A program made the translations under genes and the position numbers. A stretch of 64,000 nucleotides of DNA from the NCBI RefSeq assembly GCF_001294205.1, contig NZ_LAQT01000005.1, forward strand, positions 82,385 through 146,384, read 5' to 3'. The notes beneath the pieces are model-generated. The model had not been told where the DNA came from and searched no databases. It was given only the letters and a program-made list of their open reading frames with translations. Position 1 is the stretch's first letter; each line of letters opens with the position of its first letter. Positions 53,762-64,000 of the stretch are shown here, piece after piece. Source of the stretch: Amantichitinum ursilacus (GTDB taxonomy: Bacteria; Pseudomonadota; Gammaproteobacteria; Burkholderiales; Chitinibacteraceae).

Positions 53762-56132
53762 CCGATGACATTCAACGTGCCTCGGTGAGCAAGGTCGACG
53801 AATTTCCTGTCGTAGGTCGCTTACCGCAAAAGCCCTCCGACGTTGTTACCAACATGGATTGCCAGGATCAGCAACGCGCTGCACATCAAAGCAAAATCAA
53901 CATCGCTGCTGGCAGCGTACAGCCGCCAGCCTGCTGCCAGCCTTTGCATGTCAGCCTGTTCTTTGATGGCACCAACAACAATGAACCGGACGATAAAAAA
54001 CCCGATGGTGCGCTGAGCAATATTGCACGGCTTTATCACGCTTCGCTGGGTACGCAGAACAGCAAAATAAAGCGGGCCAATGATAACGGTTATTTCAGCT
54101 ACTACATGGCCGGCGTGGGTACGCCGTTCCCTGAAATCGGTGAAATGGAGTTCACCGATAATGGCCTCAAGTACGCCACAGGCGGCGAAGACCGGATCAA
54201 CTGGGCGTTGACGCGCCTCATCGATGCCATCAAGACCTCGCTTAACGGGAGCAAACCTCTCCTGGACTCGGCGGCGGCCGACATGGTTAATCAAATGTCG
54301 AGCACGCCCATGGTGCCGCTGGGTGAATCCCAGCGTAAAAACGTCATGGGCAATGCGTTCAAGGCACTGAAACCGCAGGTCGCCGCCCAGACCCAGCCCA
54401 CCCTGCTGGCAATCAAGCTCTACGTTTATGGTTTCTCGCGTGGCGCAGCAGAAGCGAGGGCCTTTGTATCGTGGCTGTTGCCTTTGCTGGAGCGCGAATG
54501 CGATGGCGAAAAGGGCTTCTTCCTGGCCGGTTTGCCGGTCACGCTGGAATTCCTCGGGCTGTTCGATACCGTTGCCTCCGTGGGTATCGCCCACTTCGCG
54601 CCGTTCTTTGACGGCCACATGAGCTGGGCCGACGACACCATGCAGCTGCCCGACGAAACCGAATACGGCGACTTCATCAAATGCTGCCGCCATTTTGTGG
54701 CGGCCCATGAACAGCGCCTGTGTTTTCCGCTGGATTCGGTGCGTCGTATCGACGGCAAGGTGTCGAAATACCCAAGCTATGCCAAAGAATACGTTTACCC
54801 CGGCATGCACTCTGACGTGGGGGTGGCTATTGTCTGAGTGAACAAGGCATGGGCATGGATAAAACCGGCATGCTGCTGTCGCAGATTCCCTTGCATGACA
54901 TGTACGCGCAGGCACTTGCACTCGGAGCGCCATTTCAGGTGCCAGACGTGGGGCAGCAGGATTGCGACTCGACTTATCCGGGTTGGCGGATTATGGATCT
55001 AACGACCCAGAGAGAGTTCGACGTCCTGCCTGCCCTCATCCCCCGCTTCAACGCCTGGCTTGATACCTGCGCCGGAGGTCCGCTGGAAGAGGTCATGGCC
55101 AGCCAGACCGAACAAATTACCGCCTGGCGCATCCGGCGCTTTGCCAGTGAGCCGGGCAGTCAGCATTCTTACACGCAGCAGCGCTTTTATGCGGATGCCG
55201 CAAAGAATGGTCGCAATGATCATGAGGCTGCAGCGGCCCGTAAAGCGGCGCAGGAAAAACGGGATGCTGATGAGAAACAGATCAAAAAAGCCCGCCAGAA
55301 AGCTGCGGACAAAGCGGCTAAAGCTCTAGCTGAAGGGGGAACGACCACACCGCCTGATCCCATTTCTGGTATGCGTGTTTTCGAGCCGAAGATGGACCAG
55401 ATCCAGTGGCGTGAGGCCGCCGCCGAGTTCAAAAGTGACTATGAAGGTCGCATCCTGCGCCAGCAGCACAGTGCCGCCCAGATCCTGATCGACACCCTTC
55501 CCGCCAGCACCATCCTGCTGATCAATGGCGATGACGAAGTGGCCGAATTCAACCGACTGAAGACAGCGGGTGAAGCGGGAGTCAAAACCCTGTTCAGCCC
55601 GGATATGGCGGATGTACTGGCGCTGTATGACAACCACATCCACGATTCGCGCGCCTGGTTCATGTATTCCAGTCTGGGCAGCCGCGAAATGTGGTCGGGT
55701 TACTTCCGCAACCGCATGATCTACGTCGATACCCTGACCAACAAGGCGCTGTCACCGGTTGCCGTGGCCGGTCGGGTCATCGGTGTGGCCACGCTGGTGG
55801 GCGGCGTGGTGTACACCGTGCGCCAGCGCAACCTCAAAGGCATCGCGGGCGGTCTGGCCGGGACGCTGGCGATCACCTCGCTGGAACATGTCATCACCGA
55901 CCAGATCACCGGCGCCACGATCCCGGCCTTGCCCGGAGCCGACAAGCTGTGGGCCTTCACCAACGATATCGGTACGGTGGTCACCCAACAGCAGCAGGAA
56001 AGCGTGCTGGCTTTCCACCAGTCGGGCATGGACAGGCTTAACCAGCTTATTGCAGCCGCAGGCGGCACGGTGCAGGGCTCATCATCGAATGCGCCTGGCT
56101 TGCTGACCCAGGCCGAGGGGATGCTGGCATGA
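53758..56132 (+). pseudogene. Second Tle1-type (DUF2235) lipase gene, frameshifted
   Basis: The first part (53758-54837, 359 codons) encodes MTDDIQRASVSKVDEF, HVSLFFDGTNNN, the intact nucleophile motif YGFSRGAAEA and LFDTVASVG. It then fails at the catalytic His motif: copy 1 reads GTGGGCGGTGGC, here GTGGGGGTGGC (G run 54819-54823), so one base is missing and the frame stops. The rest continues in the next frame to 56132 (GYCLSEQGMGMDKTGM onward) and its last 727 bases are nearly identical to copy 1. Restoring one base would give a 791-residue protein. It is either a recent inactivation or a sequencing error in a G run. Confidence 0.85.
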
Positions 56133-56184
56133 GTGAACAGCAACCTGGTTTGATGGTGCGTGCCGCATGGGTGGAGGCCAGACC

Positions 56185-56448
56185 ATGCGCAAGCTAATCC
56201 GCCTGGGCGACACGCTGCGCGAATATGGTGGCCAGGTGACCAGCGCGTGGGCGGGCGCAAAGATCTTCGGCCGGCCTCCCGCACGGGTGGGCGACGCGGC
56301 AGTGTGCAACAAGCATGGCCTGACCCGCATTCGTGAAGGCTCCACCATGACCCGCGTCGGTGGCGCTGCAGTGGCACTCGATGGTCACCATTGCGACTGC
56401 GGCTGCACGCTGGTGAGTTCACTGCCAGATGTGGGTATCGCGTCTTGA
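56185..56448 (+). CDS. PAAR-domain type VI spike tip protein
   Basis: An 87-residue PAAR protein that would sharpen the VgrG spike. Markers are GRPPARVGDAAVCNKHGLTRI, EGSTMTRVGGAAVALDGHHCDCGCTL, with His and Cys residues that fit the metal site at the tip. The ATG at 56185 has GGAGG 7 bases upstream; an ATG at 56167 in the same frame is possible. It overlaps the next gene by four bases. Confidence 0.82.
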   Translation: MRKLIRLGDTLREYGGQVTSAWAGAKIFGRPPARVGDAAVCNKHGLTRIREGSTMTRVGGAAVALDGHHCDCGCTLVSSLPDVGIAS

Positions 56449-57644
56449 AGCGGCCACCGTACTACAAGACGCATCCGGTACCGGGTGCGCCGATAAAACG
56501 TCGCTGGCTGATGGTGCTGCCGTTCATGATTGCCGCGGGTGCGCTGCTGACTGTGCAGTTGTGGCCCACTGGCAAATCCGCGCGCGGGCTTGAGTTCTGG
56601 TTGTATTCGACCATCGCGGCACCCGGTCTGTGGCTGGTGGCGTTTGCGTTTCGCCAGTGGTGGTTCTTTGCTGCGCGCAACAACAAGGCGGACTACGACC
56701 GCATGGTCGCACTGCGGCAACAGGTCTGGTGGGCTGCGCGCTCAAAACCGGTTTGCTTGCAGGCGCTGGCCCTGATTGGCCCGTTTGGCGATACCCCTTA
56801 CAAACTGCGTGCGCTGGCCATGGGTACGGCAACCCCGGCGCGGGAAACCACTCAGACCATCGACGGCAAACACCCCGGCGATCCCAAACAGACCGTCAAG
56901 GTGGTGCGCTGGCAACAGGCGCTGATGGAAACCGAAGCGACCCGGCAGAAACGGCTGGCCCGCGCGCTGGCGCGGCAACTGGTGCAGACACTCCAGGAAC
57001 AAGGTATCGACACCAGGTCCGCCGTCATCAGCCAGGTGTACTGGTCGGGTGACACTGTGGCATGGGCGACGTTTCGGGATGGTCTGGCCGCGGCGCCGCT
57101 GATCCTGCCGGAAACAACGCTACCTTGGTCAGGCATGGCCACGCTGGACCAGGCCTTCGACCAGTTGCATGCACAAGTACCTTCGGTACGACGCATTCTC
57201 TGCGCGGGCGTGTCGAGCCCCGCTGCGGTGACTGACAGTCCGCTTCCTGCGGGTGAAGTCGCCTTTGCCTGGCTGTTGGGCAGCGACGGCGGCGTGGTTC
57301 GGATGCACCGCAGTGAAGCGGTGAACGCGGACCAAGGCGAGGCTGTGGCCGATGCCTGCGCCCAGGTGATGGCCTACGCCGATCTCGCCAAGCCACCCGC
57401 GCAGGCCGTGGTGCTAGACGAGGATGCGGTCGAGCCACTGCAGGCGGCGCAGTGGGCCGCCATGAATTTCGTGCAGGCGCCTTTTTTTGGTGATCCGGGC
57501 GCGCTGGCAGCACCGGCCATGCTCACCGTCGCGGCGCTGGTCGCCCGACAACAACAATCTGCCTGCGGCTGGATGGCCGCAGACACTTCAGGCATACCGG
57601 TTATCGGTGTGATTGTTCCGAATGAATCTCCCGCTCAAACCTGA
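56445..57644 (+). CDS. Type VI cluster membrane protein of unknown function
   Basis: A 399-residue protein with two N-terminal membrane segments (about residues 22-40 and 50-68) and a long soluble domain (VKVVRWQQALMETEATRQKRLARALARQLVQTLQEQGID, DSPLPAGEVAFAWLLGSDGGVV). The start is a TTG at 56445 overlapping the PAAR stop (TTGA). No better start exists without running back into the PAAR gene. It precedes a TssM-like gene with 23 bases of overlap, so the two products may form a membrane complex. I do not recognise the family. Confidence 0.65.
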   Translation: MKRPPYYKTHPVPGAPIKRRWLMVLPFMIAAGALLTVQLWPTGKSARGLEFWLYSTIAAPGLWLVAFAFRQWWFFAARNNKADYDRMVALRQQVWWAARSKPVCLQALALIGPFGDTPYKLRALAMGTATPARETTQTIDGKHPGDPKQTVKVVRWQQALMETEATRQKRLARALARQLVQTLQEQGIDTRSAVISQVYWSGDTVAWATFRDGLAAAPLILPETTLPWSGMATLDQAFDQLHAQVPSVRRILCAGVSSPAAVTDSPLPAGEVAFAWLLGSDGGVVRMHRSEAVNADQGEAVADACAQVMAYADLAKPPAQAVVLDEDAVEPLQAAQWAAMNFVQAPFFGDPGALAAPAMLTVAALVARQQQSACGWMAADTSGIPVIGVIVPNESPAQT

Positions 57645-60600
57645 TCCTGCCGCCGTCTCCGGCGTGGATATCCTTTCCGTGTCTGCCAGCGCGCGTTTGT
57701 TGTACTGGTTGTTGGGCATCACGGTGTGTGTATTGGTCTTCGGTGCGTTTGCCTGGTGCTATGCAGACCAGTTGTCCTGGCTGGCCGGGCACCGCGACCG
57801 GCTGTGGTGGATGTTGCCCGCCATATGGGCTGTATCGTTGCTGTTGTACGGCCTGGTCGCCTTCCTGATGCGGCTGTCCACACTGGGTTTGATCGCCGAG
57901 CAGGATGCCGCGCGGGACCGCAAGGAAAATCCGCAAAAGTACGCACCGAGGCCCGACCCCTTCCGGCCCCTGCACCAGCACCTCCGATCACAGTACACAT
58001 GGCTGGAGCGCCAGAAACCGTGGCTGCTGGTCACGGGTTCGCAGCAACTGGTCAAAGCGCACTTCCCGTATCTGGTGGAACAACATTGGCTCGATACGAA
58101 ACAGGCGGTATTGGTGTGGGCCGGTGATGAAGCCATCGTGCCAGCGGCAGGCTGGCGACATTTACGCGGCTCAGTGCGTAAACCGGCCAGTGGCATTGTG
58201 CTGGTCAGTGACGGCGACACCCCGTACGGCAATACGCTGGCACGACTGGCCAGTGCCTGCGGTTTTGCGCTGCCGGTGCAGGTCTTATTGTCTCCCGCAG
58301 TCCCGGGCCAGCGCACGGAAGAGGCCGCGCCTATCCTGGTGCAACTGCCGGCGGCCGCAGCCAGTACCGGGCGAGTCAGTCAATCGCTGCAGCAACTGGT
58401 TGAGCCGCTGACACAAACCGGGTTGCCCGCACTAATCGAACAGCGCAAAGCGCATTTTGATGCGGGGTTGTCGCGGTTTCTGGAGCAGCAGCTTGAAGCG
58501 CTGGCGCTGTGGGTCAGCCAGATTGCGCACAACCTGCATCGACGCCAGATGCTGGCTGGTCTGTGGTTTACGCCTGTGCCGACCGCTGCTGTTGCAGCCG
58601 CCAATGACAAAGCGGACAGCGCTAACACCGATGTCTTCTTGCAGGAAAGCGCACGCAATGCCGGGATGAACGTCACCTTGCCAGCGGCATGGTTGCGCAC
58701 GTTCACCCGCGCTGCCCGACCCCGGCTTAAGCTGACCGGCTTTGACTGGTTCTGCTATGCGGTAGCCATCAGTGGCGTGGTGCTGTGCGTCGGGCTGACG
58801 CTGTCGTACATGCAGAACCGTGCCCTGATCGCACGGGTCCACGCCGATGTGGCAAATCTGCAATCCGCATCCAACCTTGAAACCGCATTCCCGGCGCTGA
58901 TCACCGTGCAGAACGACATGGCCTTGCTGGAAGCGCATATCAAGCACGGGCCGCCATGGACGGCGCGTTTGGGCTTGAATCACGATGCCCGGTTGCTGGA
59001 TGCAATGTGGAAACCGTATGGCGACGCGACCAACAAATGGCTGATCCAGCCGGTGCAGCAGCAACTGGCATTGCAGCTCAAGGTACTCAACGGCGTACCG
59101 CTGAGCAGTGCTGATCTTGATACGCAAACCACCGCGTCCACTGCCCCCAAATCGTCAGATACGGGCGACAAAGCCGTTGGCCCCGACCACATCGGCCAAT
59201 ACGGTTACGACACCCTCAAAACCTGGCTCATGCTGTCACAGGCCCAGCGAGCCGATGCCGAATTCCTTGCACCGCGTCTGGCGAAAACGGCGCGGGTGGT
59301 GCGGCCCGCGCTGAGTGTCGATGGGATTGAACAGGTGGTGACGTTCTACGCAAAACACCTGGCCGCGCACCCGCAGTGGCAACTGACCGGCGATGACGAT
59401 GTCCTGTTCAGCGCCCGTCTGACCCTATCCAGCCTGATCGAACTGAAACAGGCCGATGACACGCTATACCACCAGCTGCTGGCGGACACCAAAGCGCGTT
59501 ATCCCGATCCGACGATGGGGCAGTTACTGGGCGGTCGTGATTCGCGAAGTGTTTGGTCGGTGCAAGGGCGGCTGCCTGGCACATTCACGCGCCAGGCCTA
59601 CGACGGTTATGTGCGTGACGCTATTGTGCAACTGTCGAAACAAGCGGTGACCACAGGCGATTGGGTGCTGGGCCAGATGACTAACCAGAACACGGTCAAA
59701 CCCGAAGACCTGCAGGCCAGCCTCACCCGGCGCTACTTCACCGATTTTGGTTACGCCTGGCAAAATTTTCTTAACCGTCTTAATTGGGTGCCGGAGGCTG
59801 GCTTATCCGGTACGGCTGACCAGTTGCGCATCTACGCCGATGCCCGACAATCGCCGCTGGCGGCACTGCTCAAGACCATTGCCTGGCAAGCTCAGGCGGG
59901 CATGCAGCAGCGCAGTCTGGCCGATTCGCTGGTCGACAAAGCCCGGAATGCCTTCAAGGCCAAAGACGCCGATCCGGCCCTGACCACAGGCCAAGTAGTG
60001 CAAATCGGGCCGCTGACCGAAACCTTTGGCCCGATCCTGCGGCTGGGTTTGCTCGCTGATGGCAGTGCCGGCACAGCTGGCACCATCGCCGCACAGGCGG
60101 GCACGGATAACGTCATCAGCCTGCAGCACTATCTGGATTGGGTCAGCGCCACGCGTCTGGTGCTGCACCAGGTCAACGCCGCCACCGACCATGACGCCTT
60201 CGCCCGACAACTCGCCCAAAGTCTGTTCCAGGGCAACGCCAGTGAATTGATTGATGCGAAGAACTATGCCGGGCGGGTTGCGGCCAGTCTCGGCAGCGAT
60301 TATGCCGGGATGGGCGAAAACCTGTTTCTGCGGCCCGTGGATCAATCCTGGCGCACGCTGATGCAACCGGCCTCGGCCAGTTTGAACAGCCTGTGGCGCG
60401 AAAGCGTCTGGGCGCCATTCAACAGCGCAGTCGGCGGTCGCTTCCCGTTCAACGACACCGACAACGAAGTCGGCCTGCCGGAACTGGCTCGTTTCATTGC
60501 CCCGCAAGGCAGCATCGCCCAGTTCGTCAAAACCCGGCTCGGCGGCATTCTGGAATTGCAAGGTGACCAGTGGGTACCCAATCCCTTGTATGCGCAATCG

Positions 60601-61209
60601 CTCAGGTTCAACACCGACTTCCTTAACGCCATCAACATGCTCTCAAGGCTGTCGAGCCGTCTCTATGCCGAAGGCCATGCGCAGTACCGTTTTGACCTGA
60701 TGGCGATAGGCCACCCGAAACTGACCGACAGCAAACTGACCATTGATGGCCAGACCCTGGACTATTTTAATCAGCGGCAGAAATGGCAGCGTTTCAACTG
60801 GCCCGGCGTGCCGGATAATTCCGCCAGCGTTGCCTCCGGCGGGAGTCTGACCTGGGACATGCTGGACGGCATGCAATACCGCGACCAGCAATTTGCCGGT
60901 ACCTGGGGCTTTATCCGTTTGCTCGACAAAGCCAGACTGGAGCAGGTTGACCGCGCCCGCTGGCGCATCGACTGGACACTGGAAGACAACGTCCACCTGC
61001 GTTACGCCTTGCGTACCCTGGCGGGCAGCGGGCCGCTGGAAATCCTGCAATTACGGCACTTCAAGCTGCCGGAAAAGGTCTTCATCACGGGGCGAGAGAT
61101 GCCGACCGCAAGGGCGGCCACTGCGTCAGCAGCGCAGCCAGACAATCCCATCAAAGCCGTTAGACCGGGCGTGCCGCGTTCACAGGTTAAGGAACAGCCA
61201 TCGCCATAA
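57622..61209 (+). CDS. tssM: TssM/IcmF-like type VI secretion membrane protein
   Basis: A 1195-residue protein with membrane segments near residues 28-50, 63-87 and 375-400, then a long periplasmic part typical of IcmF/TssM (WQNFLNRLNWVPEAGLSGTADQLRIYADARQSPLAALLKTIAWQAQ; RARWRIDWTLEDNVHLRYALRTLAGSGPLEILQLRHFKLPEKVF). The cytoplasmic NTPase domain is short and shows no Walker A motif. No sheath, tube or baseplate genes are in the window, so this may be an accessory TssM belonging to the vgrG-PAAR-effector group. Confidence 0.8.
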   Translation: MNLPLKPDPAAVSGVDILSVSASARLLYWLLGITVCVLVFGAFAWCYADQLSWLAGHRDRLWWMLPAIWAVSLLLYGLVAFLMRLSTLGLIAEQDAARDRKENPQKYAPRPDPFRPLHQHLRSQYTWLERQKPWLLVTGSQQLVKAHFPYLVEQHWLDTKQAVLVWAGDEAIVPAAGWRHLRGSVRKPASGIVLVSDGDTPYGNTLARLASACGFALPVQVLLSPAVPGQRTEEAAPILVQLPAAAASTGRVSQSLQQLVEPLTQTGLPALIEQRKAHFDAGLSRFLEQQLEALALWVSQIAHNLHRRQMLAGLWFTPVPTAAVAAANDKADSANTDVFLQESARNAGMNVTLPAAWLRTFTRAARPRLKLTGFDWFCYAVAISGVVLCVGLTLSYMQNRALIARVHADVANLQSASNLETAFPALITVQNDMALLEAHIKHGPPWTARLGLNHDARLLDAMWKPYGDATNKWLIQPVQQQLALQLKVLNGVPLSSADLDTQTTASTAPKSSDTGDKAVGPDHIGQYGYDTLKTWLMLSQAQRADAEFLAPRLAKTARVVRPALSVDGIEQVVTFYAKHLAAHPQWQLTGDDDVLFSARLTLSSLIELKQADDTLYHQLLADTKARYPDPTMGQLLGGRDSRSVWSVQGRLPGTFTRQAYDGYVRDAIVQLSKQAVTTGDWVLGQMTNQNTVKPEDLQASLTRRYFTDFGYAWQNFLNRLNWVPEAGLSGTADQLRIYADARQSPLAALLKTIAWQAQAGMQQRSLADSLVDKARNAFKAKDADPALTTGQVVQIGPLTETFGPILRLGLLADGSAGTAGTIAAQAGTDNVISLQHYLDWVSATRLVLHQVNAATDHDAFARQLAQSLFQGNASELIDAKNYAGRVAASLGSDYAGMGENLFLRPVDQSWRTLMQPASASLNSLWRESVWAPFNSAVGGRFPFNDTDNEVGLPELARFIAPQGSIAQFVKTRLGGILELQGDQWVPNPLYAQSLRFNTDFLNAINMLSRLSSRLYAEGHAQYRFDLMAIGHPKLTDSKLTIDGQTLDYFNQRQKWQRFNWPGVPDNSASVASGGSLTWDMLDGMQYRDQQFAGTWGFIRLLDKARLEQVDRARWRIDWTLEDNVHLRYALRTLAGSGPLEILQLRHFKLPEKVFITGREMPTARAATASAAQPDNPIKAVRPGVPRSQVKEQPSP

Positions 61210-61277
61210 ATGCACGCCTATCAGCTTTTAACGTCGAACGCGCGCCTGCGGCACCGGAACAAAAACGCTTTCCGGCC

Positions 61278-61306
61278 TTGAAAAGGTAACAGTCCATCAC
61301 TATTAT
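61278..61306 (+). promoter_or_regulatory. groESL promoter
   Basis: TTGAAA (61278-61283), a 17-base spacer and TATTAT (61301-61306) form a near-consensus sigma70 promoter. The -35 overlaps CTTGAAAA, which also resembles a sigma32 -35, but no clear sigma32 -10 is present. The CIRCE element starts at the last base of the -10. Confidence 0.75.
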
Positions 61307-61332
61307 TGGCACTCGTTAGCCGGGAGTGCTAA
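61306..61332. promoter_or_regulatory. CIRCE operator (HrcA binding site)
   Basis: TTGGCACTC-N9-GAGTGCTAA matches the CIRCE consensus TTAGCACTC-N9-GAGTGCTAA with one mismatch in the left arm. It covers the probable transcription start, so HrcA repression of groESL is expected. A GGGGCC-TTGCA-GGCCCC hairpin (61334-61350) follows in the leader, 45 bases before groES. Confidence 0.92.
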
Positions 61333-61395
61333 CGGGGCCTTGCAGGCCCCTCTAACATTTCATGGCCTCAGGATTTCTGAACAGGAGAGTGAACG

Positions 61396-61686
61396 ATGAA
61401 GATCCGTCCTTTGCATGACCGCGTTGTGATCAAGCGTGTAGAAGCCGAAGAAAAAACCGCATCCGGTATCGTGTTGCCGGGCGCCGCGGCAGAAAAGCCT
61501 GATCTGGGCGAGGTTGTTGCGGTTGGCACTGGCAAAGTGCTGGACAACGGCTCTGTGCGTGAACTGTCGGTGAAGGTTGGCGATAAGGTCATCCTCGGCA
61601 AATACAGCGGCCAGACCGTCAAGGTGGATGGCGAAGAACTGCTGGTTGTTCGCGAAGAAGACATCTTCGGTGTACTCGAAGGCTGA
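61396..61686 (+). CDS. groES: Co-chaperonin GroES
   Basis: A 96-residue GroES of normal length: [29 protein letters not shown], mobile loop, [39 protein letters not shown]. It caps the GroEL ring during protein folding. AGGAGAG lies 9 bases before the ATG. It is the first gene after the CIRCE-controlled promoter. Confidence 0.98.
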   Translation: MKIRPLHDRVVIKRVEAEEKTASGIVLPGAAAEKPDLGEVVAVGTGKVLDNGSVRELSVKVGDKVILGKYSGQTVKVDGEELLVVREEDIFGVLEG

Positions 61687-61745
61687 TTGCCCGTTGCGGC
61701 AGTCGCGTAGTACCCCGCTATACCCTTCCAGATTTGCAGGAGTAA

Positions 61746-63392
<1,647 letters not shown>

Positions 63393-63418
63393 GTCCGGCT
63401 TCTCTGGCACACCATGGG

Positions 63419-63447
63419 AAAAGGCCTTCTTCGGAAGGCCTTTTTTT
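63419..63447 (+). terminator. Terminator of the groESL operon
   Basis: AAAAGGCCTTC-TTCG-GAAGGCCTTTT followed by further T residues forms a stable hairpin with a UUCG-type tetraloop and a U-tract, 27 bases after the groEL stop. Confidence 0.95.
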
Positions 63448-63530
63448 GTTCGCGTTGGGGGGCGGGTGCCGCTGGGTTATGCCATGGATGCTAGGTTGGC
63501 CCTGTACGGGGCCGGGGCCGTTGGCCCGAA

Positions 63531-63563
63531 AATGTGCGTTGCCCTTCGGGTAACGCACCCTAC
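63531..63563. repeat. Third copy of the 33-bp repeat
   Basis: This is an exact copy of the 38549-38581 arm, containing GCCCTTCGGGTAACGCACCC. It is preceded by a GGGGCCGGGGCC-rich flank like that of the first locus (38495-38522), so the mobile or amplified unit extends beyond 33 bp. Confidence 0.85.
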
Positions 63564-63583
63564 CGGCGATTTGTCCACCATGC

Positions 63584-64000
63584 ATAGGGTGGGTCGTGAC
63601 CCACCAAGCAAAGTCATCTAGAGATTTGATACCAGACGATTCTCATCAAATGGCTTTGCTTTGCGAGTCAAGGGCGCCAGGCAAAGCGGAAACTTCGACC
63701 AGCGAGGTGCGCATCGGCGGCTTTGAATGGTGGGTCATGACCCACCCTATGCCTGGCTAATCCGAGCAGTTATAGGGTGGGTCGTGGCCCACCTGGCAAA
63801 GCCATCAAGAGATTTGATACGAAACGATTCTCATCAAATAGCTTTGCTTTGTGAGTCAAGGGCGCCAGGCAAAGCGGGAACTTCGACCAGCGAGGTGCAC
63901 ATCGGCGGCTTTGAATGGTGGGTCATGGACCCACGCTATGCCTGGCTAATCCGAGCAGTTATAGGGTGGGTCGTGACCCACCTGGCAAAGCCATCAAGAG
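63584..64000. repeat. Tandem array of about 189-bp units containing REP-like palindromes, continuing beyond the window
   Basis: ATAGGGTGGGTCGTG recurs at 63584, 63772 and 63961, giving units of 188 and 189 bases. Each unit contains two GTGGGTC palindromes facing each other plus a shared unique stretch (GATTCTCATCAAAT, GTCAAGGGCGCCAGGCAAAG, AACTTCGACCAGCGAGGTGC, GCCTGGCTAATCCGAGCAGT). Units differ at only a few positions, so amplification is recent. No coding region is seen from 63448 to the window end. Confidence 0.85.

Noticed and set aside
54849..56132. Independent gene for the C-terminal part of the second lipase
   Set aside because: It continues the lipase in the next frame after a one-base loss; the apparent start MGMDKTGM is internal in the intact copy.
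61334..61350. Terminator before groES
   Set aside because: The hairpin lies in the groESL leader and has no U-tract; more likely an mRNA leader stem.
63584..64000. CRISPR array at the window end
   Set aside because: The unit is about 189 bases with conserved inner sequence, not short repeats with unique spacers.

Overview
The window looks like a betaproteobacterial chromosome. It is GC-rich throughout and carries a groESL operon with a CIRCE operator, a Fur-type iron locus, a yfa/mag-type alpha-2-macroglobulin operon and many LysR regulators. Protein style and the dispersed GTGGGTC-N2-GACCCAC palindromes suggest a Neisseriales relative (Chitinibacteraceae/Silvimonas-like), but that placement is inference from memory, not a search.

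Layout. 1-2035 (minus): a partial secreted S53 (sedolisin) lipoprotein protease behind a class I cyclic-di-GMP riboswitch with its own terminator, preceded by two small membrane proteins. 2312-8564: GH1 6-phospho-beta-glucosidase with a divergent LysR gene, a hipBA toxin-antitoxin pair, then a LysR gene divergent from an SDR reductase and a tautomerase. 8742-16815 (plus): five overlapping genes matching E. coli yfaA/T/S/Q/P (Pseudomonas mag), centred on a 1515-residue alpha-2-macroglobulin that keeps a CVEQ thioester motif. 16806-20374: phytanoyl-CoA dioxygenase-like protein, NADAR protein, SulP transporter and SMR transporter. 20496-24283 (minus): a tight cluster with an Lgt-like membrane protein, two Sel1 lipoproteins, an MJ0619/Tes-like radical SAM protein and a small membrane protein. 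This is the best candidate in the window for an undescribed pathway. 24347-30558 (minus): a MoxR / bpX5 / vWA-beta-propeller / bpX6 ternary system in overlapping genes.

30695-36034 (minus): a catecholate-siderophore locus with an OmpR-type regulator, histidine kinase, FepA/PfeA-like receptor and IroE/Fes-like esterase, with Fur boxes before the receptor and the regulator. 36138-41320: compact ethanolamine catabolism (eutC, eutB, permease, divergent EutR-like AraC regulator). 41448-44142: a small Cys-rich protein, a degenerate double HD-GYP/LuxR regulator and a secreted alpha/beta hydrolase.

44583-61209 (plus) is a type VI secretion effector island: VgrG, DUF4123 chaperone, three DUF3304 lipoproteins (probable immunity), a Tle1-type lipase, then a second chaperone-lipoprotein-lipase module whose lipase is frameshifted at its catalytic His, then PAAR, an unknown membrane protein and a TssM/IcmF-like protein. 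Repeated junctions and relic gene ends show that the island grew by tandem duplication. 61278-63447 is groESL with a sigma70 promoter, CIRCE and terminator. The last 600 bases hold palindromic repeats embedded in a tandem array of about 189 bp.
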